Shown here: one piece after another, positions 23,763 to 32,071 of the stretch
Layout: every line of letters starts with the position of its first letter
How positions within the stretch are numbered: position 1 is the first letter of the stretch
Notes under the pieces: model-generated
Databases searched by the model: none
What the model was told of the DNA's origin: nothing
The model's input: only the letters and a program-made list of their open reading frames with translations
Assembly: GCA_002840165.1 (NCBI GenBank)
Contig: PGZN01000015.1
Span: 1 to 44,231, forward strand
DNA from: Firmicutes bacterium HGW-Firmicutes-8
GTDB lineage: Bacteria; Bacillota; Thermincolia; Thermincolales; UBA2595
DNA length: 44,231 nucleotides
Direction of reading: 5' to 3'
Position numbers and translations under genes: made by a program

Positions 23763-23812
23763 TCACAACATGTCACAAAGCGCTACCGGTATATAAGTAT
23801 TTTAACAGGGCT

Positions 23813-24208
23813 TTAACGGGGGCCAAAGTATATCTGAACCTTTCCGTCCTGAATCCATTTCCTCAGCTTCTTTTTCAGGAATTCACGGACATAAACCCGC
23901 GTAAATGGCAGCAGTAAAATAAAACCAGCCATATCTGACAGCAGTCCGGGGGTCAGGAGCAGCAAGGCCCCGACCAGAATTAAAAGTCCATCCAGCATTT
24001 GGTTTCCGGGTACCCGGCCTGACTGAATTTCCTCCCTGATCCTCGTTATAATGTAAAACCCCTGCTGCTTCGCCAGAATAACCCCGGCGATGCCGGTCCC
24101 GAATATCATGGCTAAGGTGGGAATAATCCCAATATAGTGTCCCAGCTCAATATAGATGACAACCTCAGCCACCGGGACAGCAATGAATAAAATAACCCAT
24201 CCAATCAC
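23813..24208 (-). CDS. fxsA: FxsA family membrane protein
   Basis: A 131-residue protein with about three to four transmembrane segments. The start IGWVILFIAVPVAEVVIYIE, the centre GTGIAGVILAKQQGF (near 37-51) and LLLTPGLLSDMAGFILLLPF are hallmarks of FxsA, a phage-exclusion suppressor in Escherichia coli whose normal role is unclear. The C-terminus is basic and cytoplasmic. The start is GTG with AAGGAGA upstream. There is no operon partner. Confidence 0.9.
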   Translation of the reverse strand: MIGWVILFIAVPVAEVVIYIELGHYIGIIPTLAMIFGTGIAGVILAKQQGFYIITRIREEIQSGRVPGNQMLDGLLILVGALLLLTPGLLSDMAGFILLLPFTRVYVREFLKKKLRKWIQDGKVQIYFGPR

Positions 24209-24304
24209 AGCAGTATCTCCTTTGTTTCCTTAAATATAGTTTCTCGGGCCAACCCCGATAGTCCTTTTTTATTACTAATCACCGCCCACTTGGCACTTGG
24301 ACGG

Positions 24305-25381
24305 TCAGTCGGTCTCAGGGGAGTTTCCCCAGGTCCAGCGGTTGTTCGTAATAAAATTCCAGAGTGTGGCCATAAAAATTCCGGCCAGTTGACCCAGATA
24401 CTTGTTCAGGCCCAGCCACTGGTGCAGTATCGACAGCACTGCAGCGTTAATTACGATCCCGGCGCTGCAGAAAAGGTAGAACCGGACTGCCCTGTTTAAT
24501 AAACGGTGGCGCCTTACATCCGGCCACGTGAATTTGTCATTGAGCAGGAAATTCGAAAACATCGCTGTCCCTGACGCTGTTACGCTTGATATCAGCACCG
24601 GCAGGCCGAATACGCGGAGAGAAACTGCGAATACCAGTATATTAACCCCTACTCCGCTTAACCCAACGAGGGCAAACTTCCAGAACCTCAGGTCTGGGGG
24701 ACTGTTCAGGACCAGACGGCAAATATGGCGCAGGTAGTTCCACTGTTCCCGCCAGGACATTTTGGAGATATCACCGGCCCTTGGCCGGAAACGGTAAGGC
24801 ACTTCCCCAATCCGCCGGCAGCGGCCTTTGACGAGAATTTCCAGAAGTATCTTCCACCCCACCGGGTTAAACTCGACCCCTTCAATAACATGATTTTTAA
24901 ACATAAAAAACCCGCTCATAGGGTCAGTCGTCAAACGCGCACCCCGCAAAAACACCTGGGCTATCAGGCGGGCGGTTTTCGATACAATCTTCCTGAGTCC
25001 GCTTAAGCCCCCATCATCCCCGCCCGGAATAAACCTGCTGGGAATAACAAGGTCAAACCCGCACTGGATTTTGTCCTGCATCACCGGCAGCAGTTCCGGC
25101 GGGTGCTGCAGGTCAGCATCCATCACTGCCAGAATGTCCCCCCTGGCTTCTTGAAAACCAAGGATTACCGCAGTCGCCAGGCCCCGCTCGTTTTCCCTGT
25201 GGCGGAAACGCACCCTCGGATTTTCACCGGCCAGCTGTTTGAGCGCCTCCGGTGTCTCATCACTGCTGTCATCAACAAACACTATTTCATAGTCCCGGTC
25301 TTTCATAGCCTGACCAACCCTGGAAGCCACCTCAAAAACGTTCTTTTTTTCGTTATAAGTGGGAACAATGATGCTCAGCAC
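24305..25381 (-). CDS. Polyprenyl-phosphate glycosyltransferase fused to GtrA
   Basis: A 358-residue protein. Residues 1-215 are a GT2 enzyme of the dolichol-phosphate mannosyltransferase type (LSIIVPTYNEKKN at the start, FVDDSSDETPE, VMDADLQHPPEL with the DxD metal site, and a PSRFIPGG motif). Residues 230-358 are a GtrA-like domain with four transmembrane helices (FALVGLSGVGVNILVF, then NFLLNDKFTW, ending FITNNRWTW). The GT2 part moves sugar from a nucleotide to polyprenyl phosphate, and the GtrA part may flip it. The downstream user is likely the PIG-V-like transferase encoded just upstream. The GTG at 25381 has AAGGAGGG 7 bases upstream; a longer frame to 25453 would overlap that gene. 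Confidence 0.85.
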   Translation of the reverse strand: MLSIIVPTYNEKKNVFEVASRVGQAMKDRDYEIVFVDDSSDETPEALKQLAGENPRVRFRHRENERGLATAVILGFQEARGDILAVMDADLQHPPELLPVMQDKIQCGFDLVIPSRFIPGGDDGGLSGLRKIVSKTARLIAQVFLRGARLTTDPMSGFFMFKNHVIEGVEFNPVGWKILLEILVKGRCRRIGEVPYRFRPRAGDISKMSWREQWNYLRHICRLVLNSPPDLRFWKFALVGLSGVGVNILVFAVSLRVFGLPVLISSVTASGTAMFSNFLLNDKFTWPDVRRHRLLNRAVRFYLFCSAGIVINAAVLSILHQWLGLNKYLGQLAGIFMATLWNFITNNRWTWGNSPETD

Positions 25382-25418
25382 ATAAGCCCTCCTTTTTCCC
25401 TGACAATCAGCTTCACGG

Positions 25419-26516
25419 TCAAGCGACCCAGCACGAATAAGAGAATATAACACTGAAATAAATCAGGGTTCCGGTAAAAAGCACGTATATAAAACTGATC
25501 AGATTCCTGTTTTTTACCCGGTCTGCCATGACGATATACATTGGGAAAAGCACGAGGATTAACCTGGGCATACTGTAAAGACCGGCATGCGGGGCAGTTG
25601 ATGATAAAGGGACGGCCGCCCAAATTAACATGTACAGCAGATAAGAAAATCTTATTTTGCGGACCGCCAATATGATTAATAATACGCCAATGACGGTAAA
25701 TATCAGGTCCAGGAAGTTCCGGCCGGGTTGAACTCCTTTCACCACATTATCACAGGCGTGATAAAAAGACTGCCACGGAAAAGCAAAAGTGCGGTACCAG
25801 AACTTTTGAGCATCCAGGAAAGCCAGGGGGTTGCCCAGGACGCGCCAGAGGTAAGCCATGAAAACAGCCGGCGCGACGGGGATAAGACATAACCAAAGAA
25901 TATTAGGTTTGACCTGACGTAACTGAAAATTGATATTCTCCAGGTACTCATAAGCCAGAGGTATCAGCAGAAGTACGCCCAGGTTCCTTGTTAACCCGGC
26001 CATCATCCCACACAGACCAGCCCAAAACCAGCGCTTTGTCCGGGCAGCGTAAAAGGCCAATAAAACAAGCGCCAGGAATAAAGACTCGGAATATAGGACG
26101 GAAAAATAAAACGACGTCGGGAAAAGAACCAGATACCACAAAGCCCTGGTACTTACCTGTTCGTCATAGTCCAGACTGACCAGCCTGTAAAACATCAAAC
26201 AGATTACGATCAGGAACAGGTTCGAAATCAGCAAACCCCCGATCAGCGGGTCTACAGCAAACCCTTTAAGCAGTCTGATCATGGCCGGATATAACGGAAA
26301 AAATGCCGCTGATTTGACATCGTAACCTGCTTCGGCTATATAGAGATACCACCTGCCGTCCCAGTGAGCCATATTGTTGGCCACTACCTCATAAAATGTC
26401 CTGGGGGCGCCGGGAAATGCAAACAGAGCATGGCTTAGATAGACTACCAGGAATACCACGGCCTGATGCACACCGTAGATAAACAGTACTGTTTTATAGG
26501 CGGCCTTAGCAACCAC
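25419..26516 (-). CDS. PIG-V-like membrane mannosyltransferase
   Basis: A 365-residue protein with about nine transmembrane helices and the PIG-V/GT76-type signature AHWDGRWYLYIAEAGYD near 50, followed by AAFFPLYPAMI near 70. The Asp of the WDxxWY motif is the likely catalytic base. Such enzymes take lipid-linked sugars on the outer face of the membrane. The gene pairs with the GT2-GtrA gene 37 bp downstream. Together they can supply and use a polyprenyl-phospho-sugar, for example for glycosylation of a surface protein or lipid. The GTG start overlaps the ribosome site area of the preceding 74-residue gene by 4 bp. Confidence 0.8.
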   Translation of the reverse strand: MVAKAAYKTVLFIYGVHQAVVFLVVYLSHALFAFPGAPRTFYEVVANNMAHWDGRWYLYIAEAGYDVKSAAFFPLYPAMIRLLKGFAVDPLIGGLLISNLFLIVICLMFYRLVSLDYDEQVSTRALWYLVLFPTSFYFSVLYSESLFLALVLLAFYAARTKRWFWAGLCGMMAGLTRNLGVLLLIPLAYEYLENINFQLRQVKPNILWLCLIPVAPAVFMAYLWRVLGNPLAFLDAQKFWYRTFAFPWQSFYHACDNVVKGVQPGRNFLDLIFTVIGVLLIILAVRKIRFSYLLYMLIWAAVPLSSTAPHAGLYSMPRLILVLFPMYIVMADRVKNRNLISFIYVLFTGTLIYFSVIFSYSCWVA

Positions 26517-26519
26517 TTA

Positions 26520-26744
26520 TTAATCCTGGCCTATTGTTGTACCCAGGCCTTTGCTGAAAAAATGATCCTTTAGGCAGGTTATCGTCTTTTCGCTGACAGC
26601 AAATTCGGCCGCCATTTCCGTATCGGATCTATTGGCCCCGATTGCTTCTACAAACCTGTCCATGTCGATTCCTACTTCATCAGTCATTTCCTTCAGATTT
26701 GGCCCGGCCTCCCAGGGTACCCGGGACCTTAAAAAAGATTCCAT
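26520..26744 (-). CDS. Small HTH-like protein upstream of the mannosyltransferase
   Basis: A 74-residue protein (MESFLRSRVPWEAGPNLKEM at the start, then IDMDRFVEAIGANRSDTEMA and AEFAVSEKTITCLKDHFF). The SDTEMAAEFAVSEKTITCLK stretch reads like a helix-turn-helix (a helix, a turn at VSE, a recognition helix). It may bind DNA and govern the glycosyltransferase pair that follows after 3 bp. The ATG at 26744 has GGGAGGA 7 bases upstream. The family name is not known to me. Confidence 0.6.
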   Translation of the reverse strand: MESFLRSRVPWEAGPNLKEMTDEVGIDMDRFVEAIGANRSDTEMAAEFAVSEKTITCLKDHFFSKGLGTTIGQD

Positions 26745-26835
26745 TCTACATTCCTCCCGCATCGTGTAATAGGAATATTTTCCCCTTCAGCGGGAGTTTT
26801 TAACCATCATCCTTTACAGCAGGAAGCAAAAAAAG

Positions 26836-27015
26836 AAACCACAGAGGTCCTAGCGCAGCAAAGCTGCAATCAATTTTAAAAACAACCGCGGAGAACGCGG
26901 AGATAATAAAATGACTTGTTAGGTTGTTTAGTGCTAAGTTTTATTAAAAAAAACTTTGAAGCATGTCTTTCTACTCCGCGAACTCCGTTATCTCCGCGAA
27001 CTCCGCGGTTTAAAG
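26836..27015. repeat. CCGCGGAG-family intergenic repeat, copy 3
   Basis: It begins AAACCACAGAGG, followed by the shared TCCTAGCGCAGCAAAGCTGC module at 26849-26868, then AACCGCGGAGAACGCGGAGA. After an AT-rich middle come the right arm CTCCGCGAACTCCGTTATCT and ACTCCGCGGTTT near 27012. Between here and 27247 lie another CTCTGTG.CCTC repeat pair (27177-27232) and AT-rich DNA. No gene was seen in 26745-27247. Confidence 0.75.
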
Positions 27016-27247
27016 AGCCGGGAAGAAAAATCGGACTAATTACCCGGAGTTATATTTATGTTAATAAGAAAACCAAAGGTAAGATTACCTGGTTAGTAAA
27101 TGTGTTTTTATAGTTAATAATTTCTCAAGGTACAGAGTTACTAAATTTAACACGTCAGTAAGTTTTAGCGATTACTCTCTGTGCCCTCTCGCTGCCGGTG
27201 AATCGTGAGTCCTCTGTGCCCTCCGTGTTTTCTTTTAAGAGCGAATC

Positions 27248-27994
27248 TTACAGCCTGCTGAGGACATCCGGGCCGTTGGCCGTGATGGCCACACTGTGCT
27301 CGAACTGGGCTGACAATGAACCGTCCACGGTTACCGCAGTCCAGTTGTCCTGGAGGATTCTCAGTCTCCAGTCCCCGGCATTTACCATCGGTTCAATCGC
27401 AATAACCATTCCTGCTTTCAGCTTTGGCCCTGTCCCCGGGCTGCCAAAATGGGGCACCTGCGGTTCTTCATGCATTTCCTTACCGATACCGTGCCCCACA
27501 AAATCCCGCACAATTGAGTATCCATTGCTCTCCACAAAAGACTGGATAGCATACGAAATATCTCCAATCCTGTTGCCTTGGACCGCCTTCGCGATTCCGA
27601 TATCAAGGGCCTCGGCCGTAACTTTAACAAGCCGGGCCGTATCTTTCGATATTGTGCCTACAGGTACGGTTATCGTAGCATCACCACAATAGCCGTTCAG
27701 CTTTATCCCGGCATCGATACTGATAATATCACCGTCATGGAGCGCCCGGTCTCCGGGGATGCCATGGACCACTACGTTATTCACCGATGTGCAGATACAG
27801 GCCGGATAACCGTTATATCCCTTAAAAGCAGGGATTCCCCCACTGCTGATGATAAACCGCTCGGCAGCCGCGTCCAGTTCCCTTGTCGTAATACCGGGCC
27901 TGACCAATCCCTTTAATTTTTGCAGCAGTTTTGCGACGAGCTGGTTGCTCATCCGCATTAGTTCGATTTCTTCTTTACTTTTACGGTGGATCAA
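27248..27994 (-). CDS. map: Methionine aminopeptidase, type I
   Basis: A 249-residue enzyme that removes N-terminal Met. The five metal ligands are visible: ISIDAG (Asp, near 92), GYCGDATI (Asp, near 103), VGHGIGKEMHEEP (His, near 168), IAIEPMV (Glu, near 200) and QFEHSVAI (Glu, near 232). There is no N-terminal zinc-finger extension. It is not in the ribosomal-protein operon and so may be a second copy. The TTG at 27994 has GGAGG 9 bases upstream and lies 5 bp from the ade stop, which points to a coupled ade-map operon. Confidence 0.93.
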   Translation of the reverse strand: MIHRKSKEEIELMRMSNQLVAKLLQKLKGLVRPGITTRELDAAAERFIISSGGIPAFKGYNGYPACICTSVNNVVVHGIPGDRALHDGDIISIDAGIKLNGYCGDATITVPVGTISKDTARLVKVTAEALDIGIAKAVQGNRIGDISYAIQSFVESNGYSIVRDFVGHGIGKEMHEEPQVPHFGSPGTGPKLKAGMVIAIEPMVNAGDWRLRILQDNWTAVTVDGSLSAQFEHSVAITANGPDVLSRL

Positions 27995-27998
27995 AGAC

Positions 27999-29702
27999 TC
28001 ATTCCTCCCCAAACAGAGGTGTGAATTTAAACTTCCCTACATCGACCAGGCCCTTGTCAGTTATTTTCAAGTCCGGTATTACCGGCAGGGATAGAAACGA
28101 CATGGCCATGAACGGCTCGGCCAGCTTACACCCCAATGCCCTGGCCGCTTTTTTTACTTCCTCTGTCTGGGCGGCCACGACCCGGGCATTGTCAACAGAT
28201 ATCAGGCCGGCCACCGGCAGCGGCATCCTGGCTGAAACACGGCCATCTTCTGCTACAGCCAGCCCGCCCCCCATCTTGATTATTTCCCGGACAGCTATCT
28301 CCATATCCCTGTCATCTGCGCCAACTACAATTATATTATGGCTGTCATGGGCCACCGAAGAAGCCATCGCCCCTTTGACGAGGCCGAACCCCCGGACAAA
28401 ACCGAGGCCGATATTTCCGGAACCGGTGTACCGCTCAACCACAGCAATCTTCAATAAATCATTTTCTATATCCGCCACAGCCAACCCTTCTTCAATTTTG
28501 GGCTTGGCTGTTTCTTTCCGCGTAATAATCTGACCTGGGATGACCCCGATGGCTTTAACCCTTTCTCCCCTGGCTTTGATGGCAAACGGTTTTTCCGGTA
28601 AACTTACATCCATTGTCGTCATCACCGGGAAATTCTCAGTCGGCCATTCCCTGGCCGGTTTTCCGTCCTGGGCTACCAGCCGGCCCTTTTTGTATACCTG
28701 AACAGGCTTAAACCCGATTAAGTCGTCCAATACAACAATATCAGCCTGATACCCCGGCGCTATTGCGCCCATGTCCCGCAGGCCAAAATAACAGGCCGGG
28801 TTTACTGTCACCATCCTGATCGCGGTGAGAGGGTCAAGCCCCAACCCCACTGCCTTGGCCAGAGAAAGGTTAAGGTGACCGGCCAAGAGGTCATCAGGAT
28901 AGACATCATCTGAGACAATCATAAACCTGCCGGCATTCCGTTCATTTACCAATGGCAGCAGAGCCTGCATATTCTTGGCGGTGGAGCCCTCCCTGATCAT
29001 GATAAACATCCCGGCCTTTAATTTCTCGGCAGCCTCTTCGGCTGTAGTACATTCGTGGTCTGAGCCTATCCCCGCTGCCGCATAGGCGTTTAATCCCTTC
29101 CCGGTCAGGCCGGGCGCATGCCCGTCAACCGGCTTTCCGGCGGCAGCCTTGATCTTTTCCAGAACCTCCGGTGAACCATTGATTACCCCGGGGAAATTCA
29201 TCATTTCGGCTAACCCGATAATCCCTGGTTCAGCCAGCAGTTTTTTGATTTCTGCCGCGCTGACGACTGCTCCTGAGGTTTCCATATCGGTAGCAGGCAC
29301 ACATGAGGGGACCATAAACCTGACATCAACCGGCCCCAGTTCCGAACTGGCCTGCATCAGTTTTATCCCGTCAAGGCCAAGGACATTAGCTATCTCATGA
29401 GGGTCAGTGACAACAGTTGTCGTGCCCCATCTGATAACTACCCGGCCAAAATTATGGGGGAGCAGCATTGAGCTTTCAATATGGACATGTCCGTCTATAA
29501 AACCCGGGGCCGCATACCGGCCCTGTATGTCATATTCGGCCACCCCGCTGTAATCTCCCAAACCAACTATGTACCCGCCGTGGACAGCTATATCTGAATT
29601 GACGATCTCGCCCGAAAAAACATTGACGACCCGGGCATTTTTTAGCACCAGGTCTGCTGTTCTCTCTCCTCTGGCGACAGACAGAAAATCTGCTGTCAGC
29701 AT
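27999..29702 (-). CDS. ade: Adenine deaminase
   Basis: A 567-residue amidohydrolase that converts adenine to hypoxanthine. GFIDGHVHIESSML (near 60) is the metal-binding HxH, followed by DPHEIANVLG, DGHAPGLTGKGLNAY, SDHECTTAEEA and DDVYPDDL. The C-terminal Ade-specific domain includes RYTGSGNIGLGFVRGFGL and VAHDSHNIIVVG (both conserved in AdeC). The start is ATG 29702 (MLTADFLSVARG) with a GGGGG site upstream; a longer frame was rejected. It links with guaB in purine salvage. It is followed directly by map. Confidence 0.95.
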   Translation of the reverse strand: MLTADFLSVARGERTADLVLKNARVVNVFSGEIVNSDIAVHGGYIVGLGDYSGVAEYDIQGRYAAPGFIDGHVHIESSMLLPHNFGRVVIRWGTTTVVTDPHEIANVLGLDGIKLMQASSELGPVDVRFMVPSCVPATDMETSGAVVSAAEIKKLLAEPGIIGLAEMMNFPGVINGSPEVLEKIKAAAGKPVDGHAPGLTGKGLNAYAAAGIGSDHECTTAEEAAEKLKAGMFIMIREGSTAKNMQALLPLVNERNAGRFMIVSDDVYPDDLLAGHLNLSLAKAVGLGLDPLTAIRMVTVNPACYFGLRDMGAIAPGYQADIVVLDDLIGFKPVQVYKKGRLVAQDGKPAREWPTENFPVMTTMDVSLPEKPFAIKARGERVKAIGVIPGQIITRKETAKPKIEEGLAVADIENDLLKIAVVERYTGSGNIGLGFVRGFGLVKGAMASSVAHDSHNIIVVGADDRDMEIAVREIIKMGGGLAVAEDGRVSARMPLPVAGLISVDNARVVAAQTEEVKKAARALGCKLAEPFMAMSFLSLPVIPDLKITDKGLVDVGKFKFTPLFGEE

Positions 29703-29799
29703 CTCAGCACCCCCTTTTACCTTATAATATATTATTTCCATCGGATTGGGCAAATTCCCTTCCTCATTACCCAAAAATATTTAAGTAACGTTAACCTGT

Positions 29800-29930
29800 T
29801 AGTGGAGAGTGGAGAGTGGTTAGTGGTTAGTGATGTGTGATTAGTAGTCAGTAAGCATTCTTTTCTTCTTCTGGCTACGAGAAGGTCGGACACAATACCA
29901 CTCTCCACTCTCCACTCTCCACTCTCCACT
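29800..29930. repeat. Inverted pair of 7-bp tandem repeat arrays
   Basis: An array of AGTGGAG/GTGGTTA units at 29800-29831 and one of ACTCTCC units at 29899-29930 are inverse complements, separated by about 67 bp. They could form a large cruciform or hairpin. Nothing gene-like was found between ade and the YkvA gene. Confidence 0.85.
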
Positions 29931-29997
29931 GTTCTTCCCGGCTTGTCCACCCCGCTGAGAGATCATTTAAACCAGGGTATACTCCATTTTCTGGTTA

Positions 29998-30282
29998 CTA
30001 CCTATAATACTGGTTAATAATCTGTTCCGGGGTCCCGGCAATAAACCGTTCTACGAGCAGGAACAATACCGCCAGGTCATCCAGCTGGCCAAACACCGGG
30101 ATTATGTCAGGAATAATGTCATAAGGCATCAGGAAGTAAGCCAGCGCCCCACCCAAATAAAGGAGCTTTTTGGACCAGTCAACCCTTTTGTCCCAGGCCA
30201 GGTTCCATACCAGTGGGCCTGATTTGGGCAGGTTCAATAACAGGATGAGCCTGCGGCTCACATCTTTATCCAGCCAGGCCAT
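29998..30282 (-). CDS. YkvA/DUF1232 family protein
   Basis: A 94-residue protein with the DUF1232 signature ALAYFLMPYDIIPDIIPVFG (residues about 48-67), followed by LDDLAVLFLLVERF. Usually one or two hydrophobic helices lie around the PxD..PD motif. The function is unknown. The ATG at 30282 has GGAGGGG 6 bases upstream. Confidence 0.85.
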   Translation of the reverse strand: MAWLDKDVSRRLILLLNLPKSGPLVWNLAWDKRVDWSKKLLYLGGALAYFLMPYDIIPDIIPVFGQLDDLAVLFLLVERFIAGTPEQIINQYYR

Positions 30283-30392
30283 GTAAACCCCTCCTCTGCG
30301 GTATAATGTCACTTTCCTTATACATTTTACTGGCCGAAGCAGCAGGTTATGCTAAAAAAGTAGTCCCAAGTACGGAGAGTTCCTAGTGCTTA

Positions 30393-30431
30393 GCTGGTAA
30401 AAAAAAATAAGGTTCGCGGCGGACGCGAACC
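30393..30431 (-). terminator. Terminator after the 30437-30571 remnant
   Basis: GGTTCGCG and CGCGAACC arms around TCCGC, followed on the minus strand by TTATTTTTTTTT. The arms are the same as in the TauE terminator at 12039. Confidence 0.85.
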
Positions 30432-30436
30432 AACAG

Positions 30437-30571
30437 TTAATATTTCACTTTACATTTCAAGTGGTCAGCTGTTTCTTCAATAATGAACCACATCTCTGAT
30501 GCTGTAATCTTATTTTTCGTTTCTGCCCTAGACTGGTGGCCGTCATCAATTACGAGTATGCCTATAAGATC
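30437..30571 (-). pseudogene. C-terminal remnant of an unrecognised gene
   Basis: 44 codons open after a TGA, with no start, ending at TAA 30437: GILVIDDGHQSRAETKNKIT, then SEMWFIIEETADHLKCKVKY. It has a coding look and is followed at 6 bp by a strong terminator, so it was once the end of a gene. No matching upstream part is in the window. From 30313 to 30689 nothing else is seen, apart from the terminator. Confidence 0.5.
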
Positions 30572-30689
30572 TCAAATAAAAGGAGCTTATCAGATTGATG
30601 GGTTTTATCGCAGCTAAATCAACTATTGGAATAAATGTTTTTCGTACGGGAACAATCTTTCATATATGATTTTTTACTGGGAGTTTAGA

Positions 30690-31268
30690 ATGAAAAGACT
30701 TACTATATACTTATTACTTCTAATACTTATTTTGGGTCCAGGTTGTACTAAAATCAAGCAACAACCTGGAACTCAACAAAAACAAAAAATGCAGCCAAAG
30801 GCAATCTATTTGACCTCTGACACAGGAGGGCAAATCACTAAAAAGGAACTAACTGCTCATCCTGAAATACTCGTGGTACATTCCGGAGAGGAGTTGAAGA
30901 AAGCATTACCAAAATATCAGGTGGCAATCTGGGTTGATAAAAATGCCGTTAAACTTATCAACAAATCCTGGTTTAACGAGATTCCACAAAAAAGCTATCC
31001 CACCGCGTTATTGGGCTACGGAAGTGCAAACTATGCTTTTATTCTAATCGGAGGATTTACCCTTAACTATGATTTAAGTTTAAGCTCAAGGAGTCCGAAC
31101 ATCGCAGGTTTTAGTGTCTGGATGTTAACCGGCTCACCTTTTGACAAGCCGGCAAATGGATACTTTTTAAGAGGCTACCCGCCGCCTGTGACGGCAGAAA
31201 TAGTGCTGTCAAAAACGAATAAACTCTTAGAAGGTCTAAATCCGGAGGACAACAGGAAGATTCGTTAG
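30690..31268 (+). CDS. Hypothetical lipoprotein
   Basis: A 192-residue protein with a type II signal peptide (MKRLTIYLLLLILILGPGCT, Cys19). A short Gln/Lys-rich linker follows. The rest (AIYLTSDTGGQITKKELTAH, then VAIWVDKNAVKLI and SWFNEIPQKSYPTALLGYGS) is an alpha/beta domain I cannot name; it is about 150 residues and soluble. The ATG at 30690 has GGGAG 7 bases upstream, rather than the upstream ATG at 30666. The lower GC and codon choice of this region set it apart from the flanking housekeeping genes. Confidence 0.75.
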   Translation: MKRLTIYLLLLILILGPGCTKIKQQPGTQQKQKMQPKAIYLTSDTGGQITKKELTAHPEILVVHSGEELKKALPKYQVAIWVDKNAVKLINKSWFNEIPQKSYPTALLGYGSANYAFILIGGFTLNYDLSLSSRSPNIAGFSVWMLTGSPFDKPANGYFLRGYPPPVTAEIVLSKTNKLLEGLNPEDNRKIR

Positions 31269-31280
31269 AGGTGCCAGGTG

Positions 31281-31321
31281 ATAGTTGTCAGTTGTCAGTT
31301 GTCAGTTGTTAATTGTCAATT
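31281..31321. repeat. 7-bp tandem repeat (AGTTGTC unit)
   Basis: Five to six AGTTGTC/AATTGTC units just after the lipoprotein stop codon. Confidence 0.88.
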
Positions 31322-31416
31322 GTCCACCTTGGCGGGAGCGCTGTGTCCTCTCATTATCTGGAACTTTTTTCATTAAAATATCGTCATACAGACAATATAT
31401 AAATAGAAAGGTTGGT

Positions 31417-31869
31417 ATGTTTATGAAAAAGCACAGACTTCTCATGCTCTCCTGTTTATTTGTTGTATTCCTTTTTATCATTATTAGTCAAGCCTGGGCA
31501 GACCCAATTTATATTAATGAAGACCTCAACGGAAAAGAAATCACGGTTTATAACGGTCATACTATGGAATTAGTCCTGCCGGGCAATCCTACCACAGGTT
31601 ACACTTGGCGGTATGTATATGAACCAGATAAAAACTTAATCATTGAGACAAGTACTTCTTATGAAAGCGAAACCGATTTATTAGGAGCAGGTGGAAACAA
31701 TCACTGGACTTTTAGTTTTCTGCGTACCGGTTCGGCAGCTCTCGCGCTCGAGTACTGCAGACCTTGGGAAAACAACTCCGCCATCAAAACTTTTAATCTC
31801 AAAATAAACATCCTAGCCAACCCTGATAATCAAGATATTATCGTAAAAACAAATACTTCAGATTGGTAA
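31417..31869 (+). CDS. Secreted chagasin-type (I42) cysteine protease inhibitor
   Basis: A 150-residue exported protein. A signal peptide ends near AWA (residue 28). The mature domain carries the three chagasin inhibitory loops: LPGNPTTGYTW (the NPTTGY loop), LLGAGGNNHWTF (the GxG loop) and CRPWE (the RPW loop), at the usual spacing. Chagasins block papain-family cysteine proteases, and in bacteria they may protect against host or self proteases. It lies 148 bp after the lipoprotein, with a tandem repeat between. A terminator follows at 32040. Confidence 0.88.
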   Translation: MFMKKHRLLMLSCLFVVFLFIIISQAWADPIYINEDLNGKEITVYNGHTMELVLPGNPTTGYTWRYVYEPDKNLIIETSTSYESETDLLGAGGNNHWTFSFLRTGSAALALEYCRPWENNSAIKTFNLKINILANPDNQDIIVKTNTSDW

Positions 31870-32039
31870 CAAAACAGCTGCCATAAACGGCCGGCAAAAA
31901 ACATTAGATACCTCACCAATCATAATTAGTCAAAGAACATACTTTCCCCTGCGGCTGCTCCCTGATATTTTTGCTGTAAAAGTAAACTGGGATGGTGCTG
32001 CTCAAACAGCAGCGTTGGTAAATAAGTAGCATCCTTACC

Positions 32040-32061
32040 CCGCCCACATTGGGCGGATTTT
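32040..32061 (+). terminator. Terminator downstream of the chagasin gene
   Basis: CCGCCCA-CAT-TGGGCGG with ATTTTATC after it. A second hairpin (CATATACCC and GGGGTATATG, 32064-32086) overlaps the stop codon of the next, minus-strand gene. Confidence 0.75.
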
Positions 32062-32071
32062 ATCATATACC

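Noticed and set aside
29732-29950. Minus-strand ORF of 72 codons
   Set aside because: It is a translation of the 7-bp tandem repeats (VESGEWRVESG and similar) with no ribosome site.
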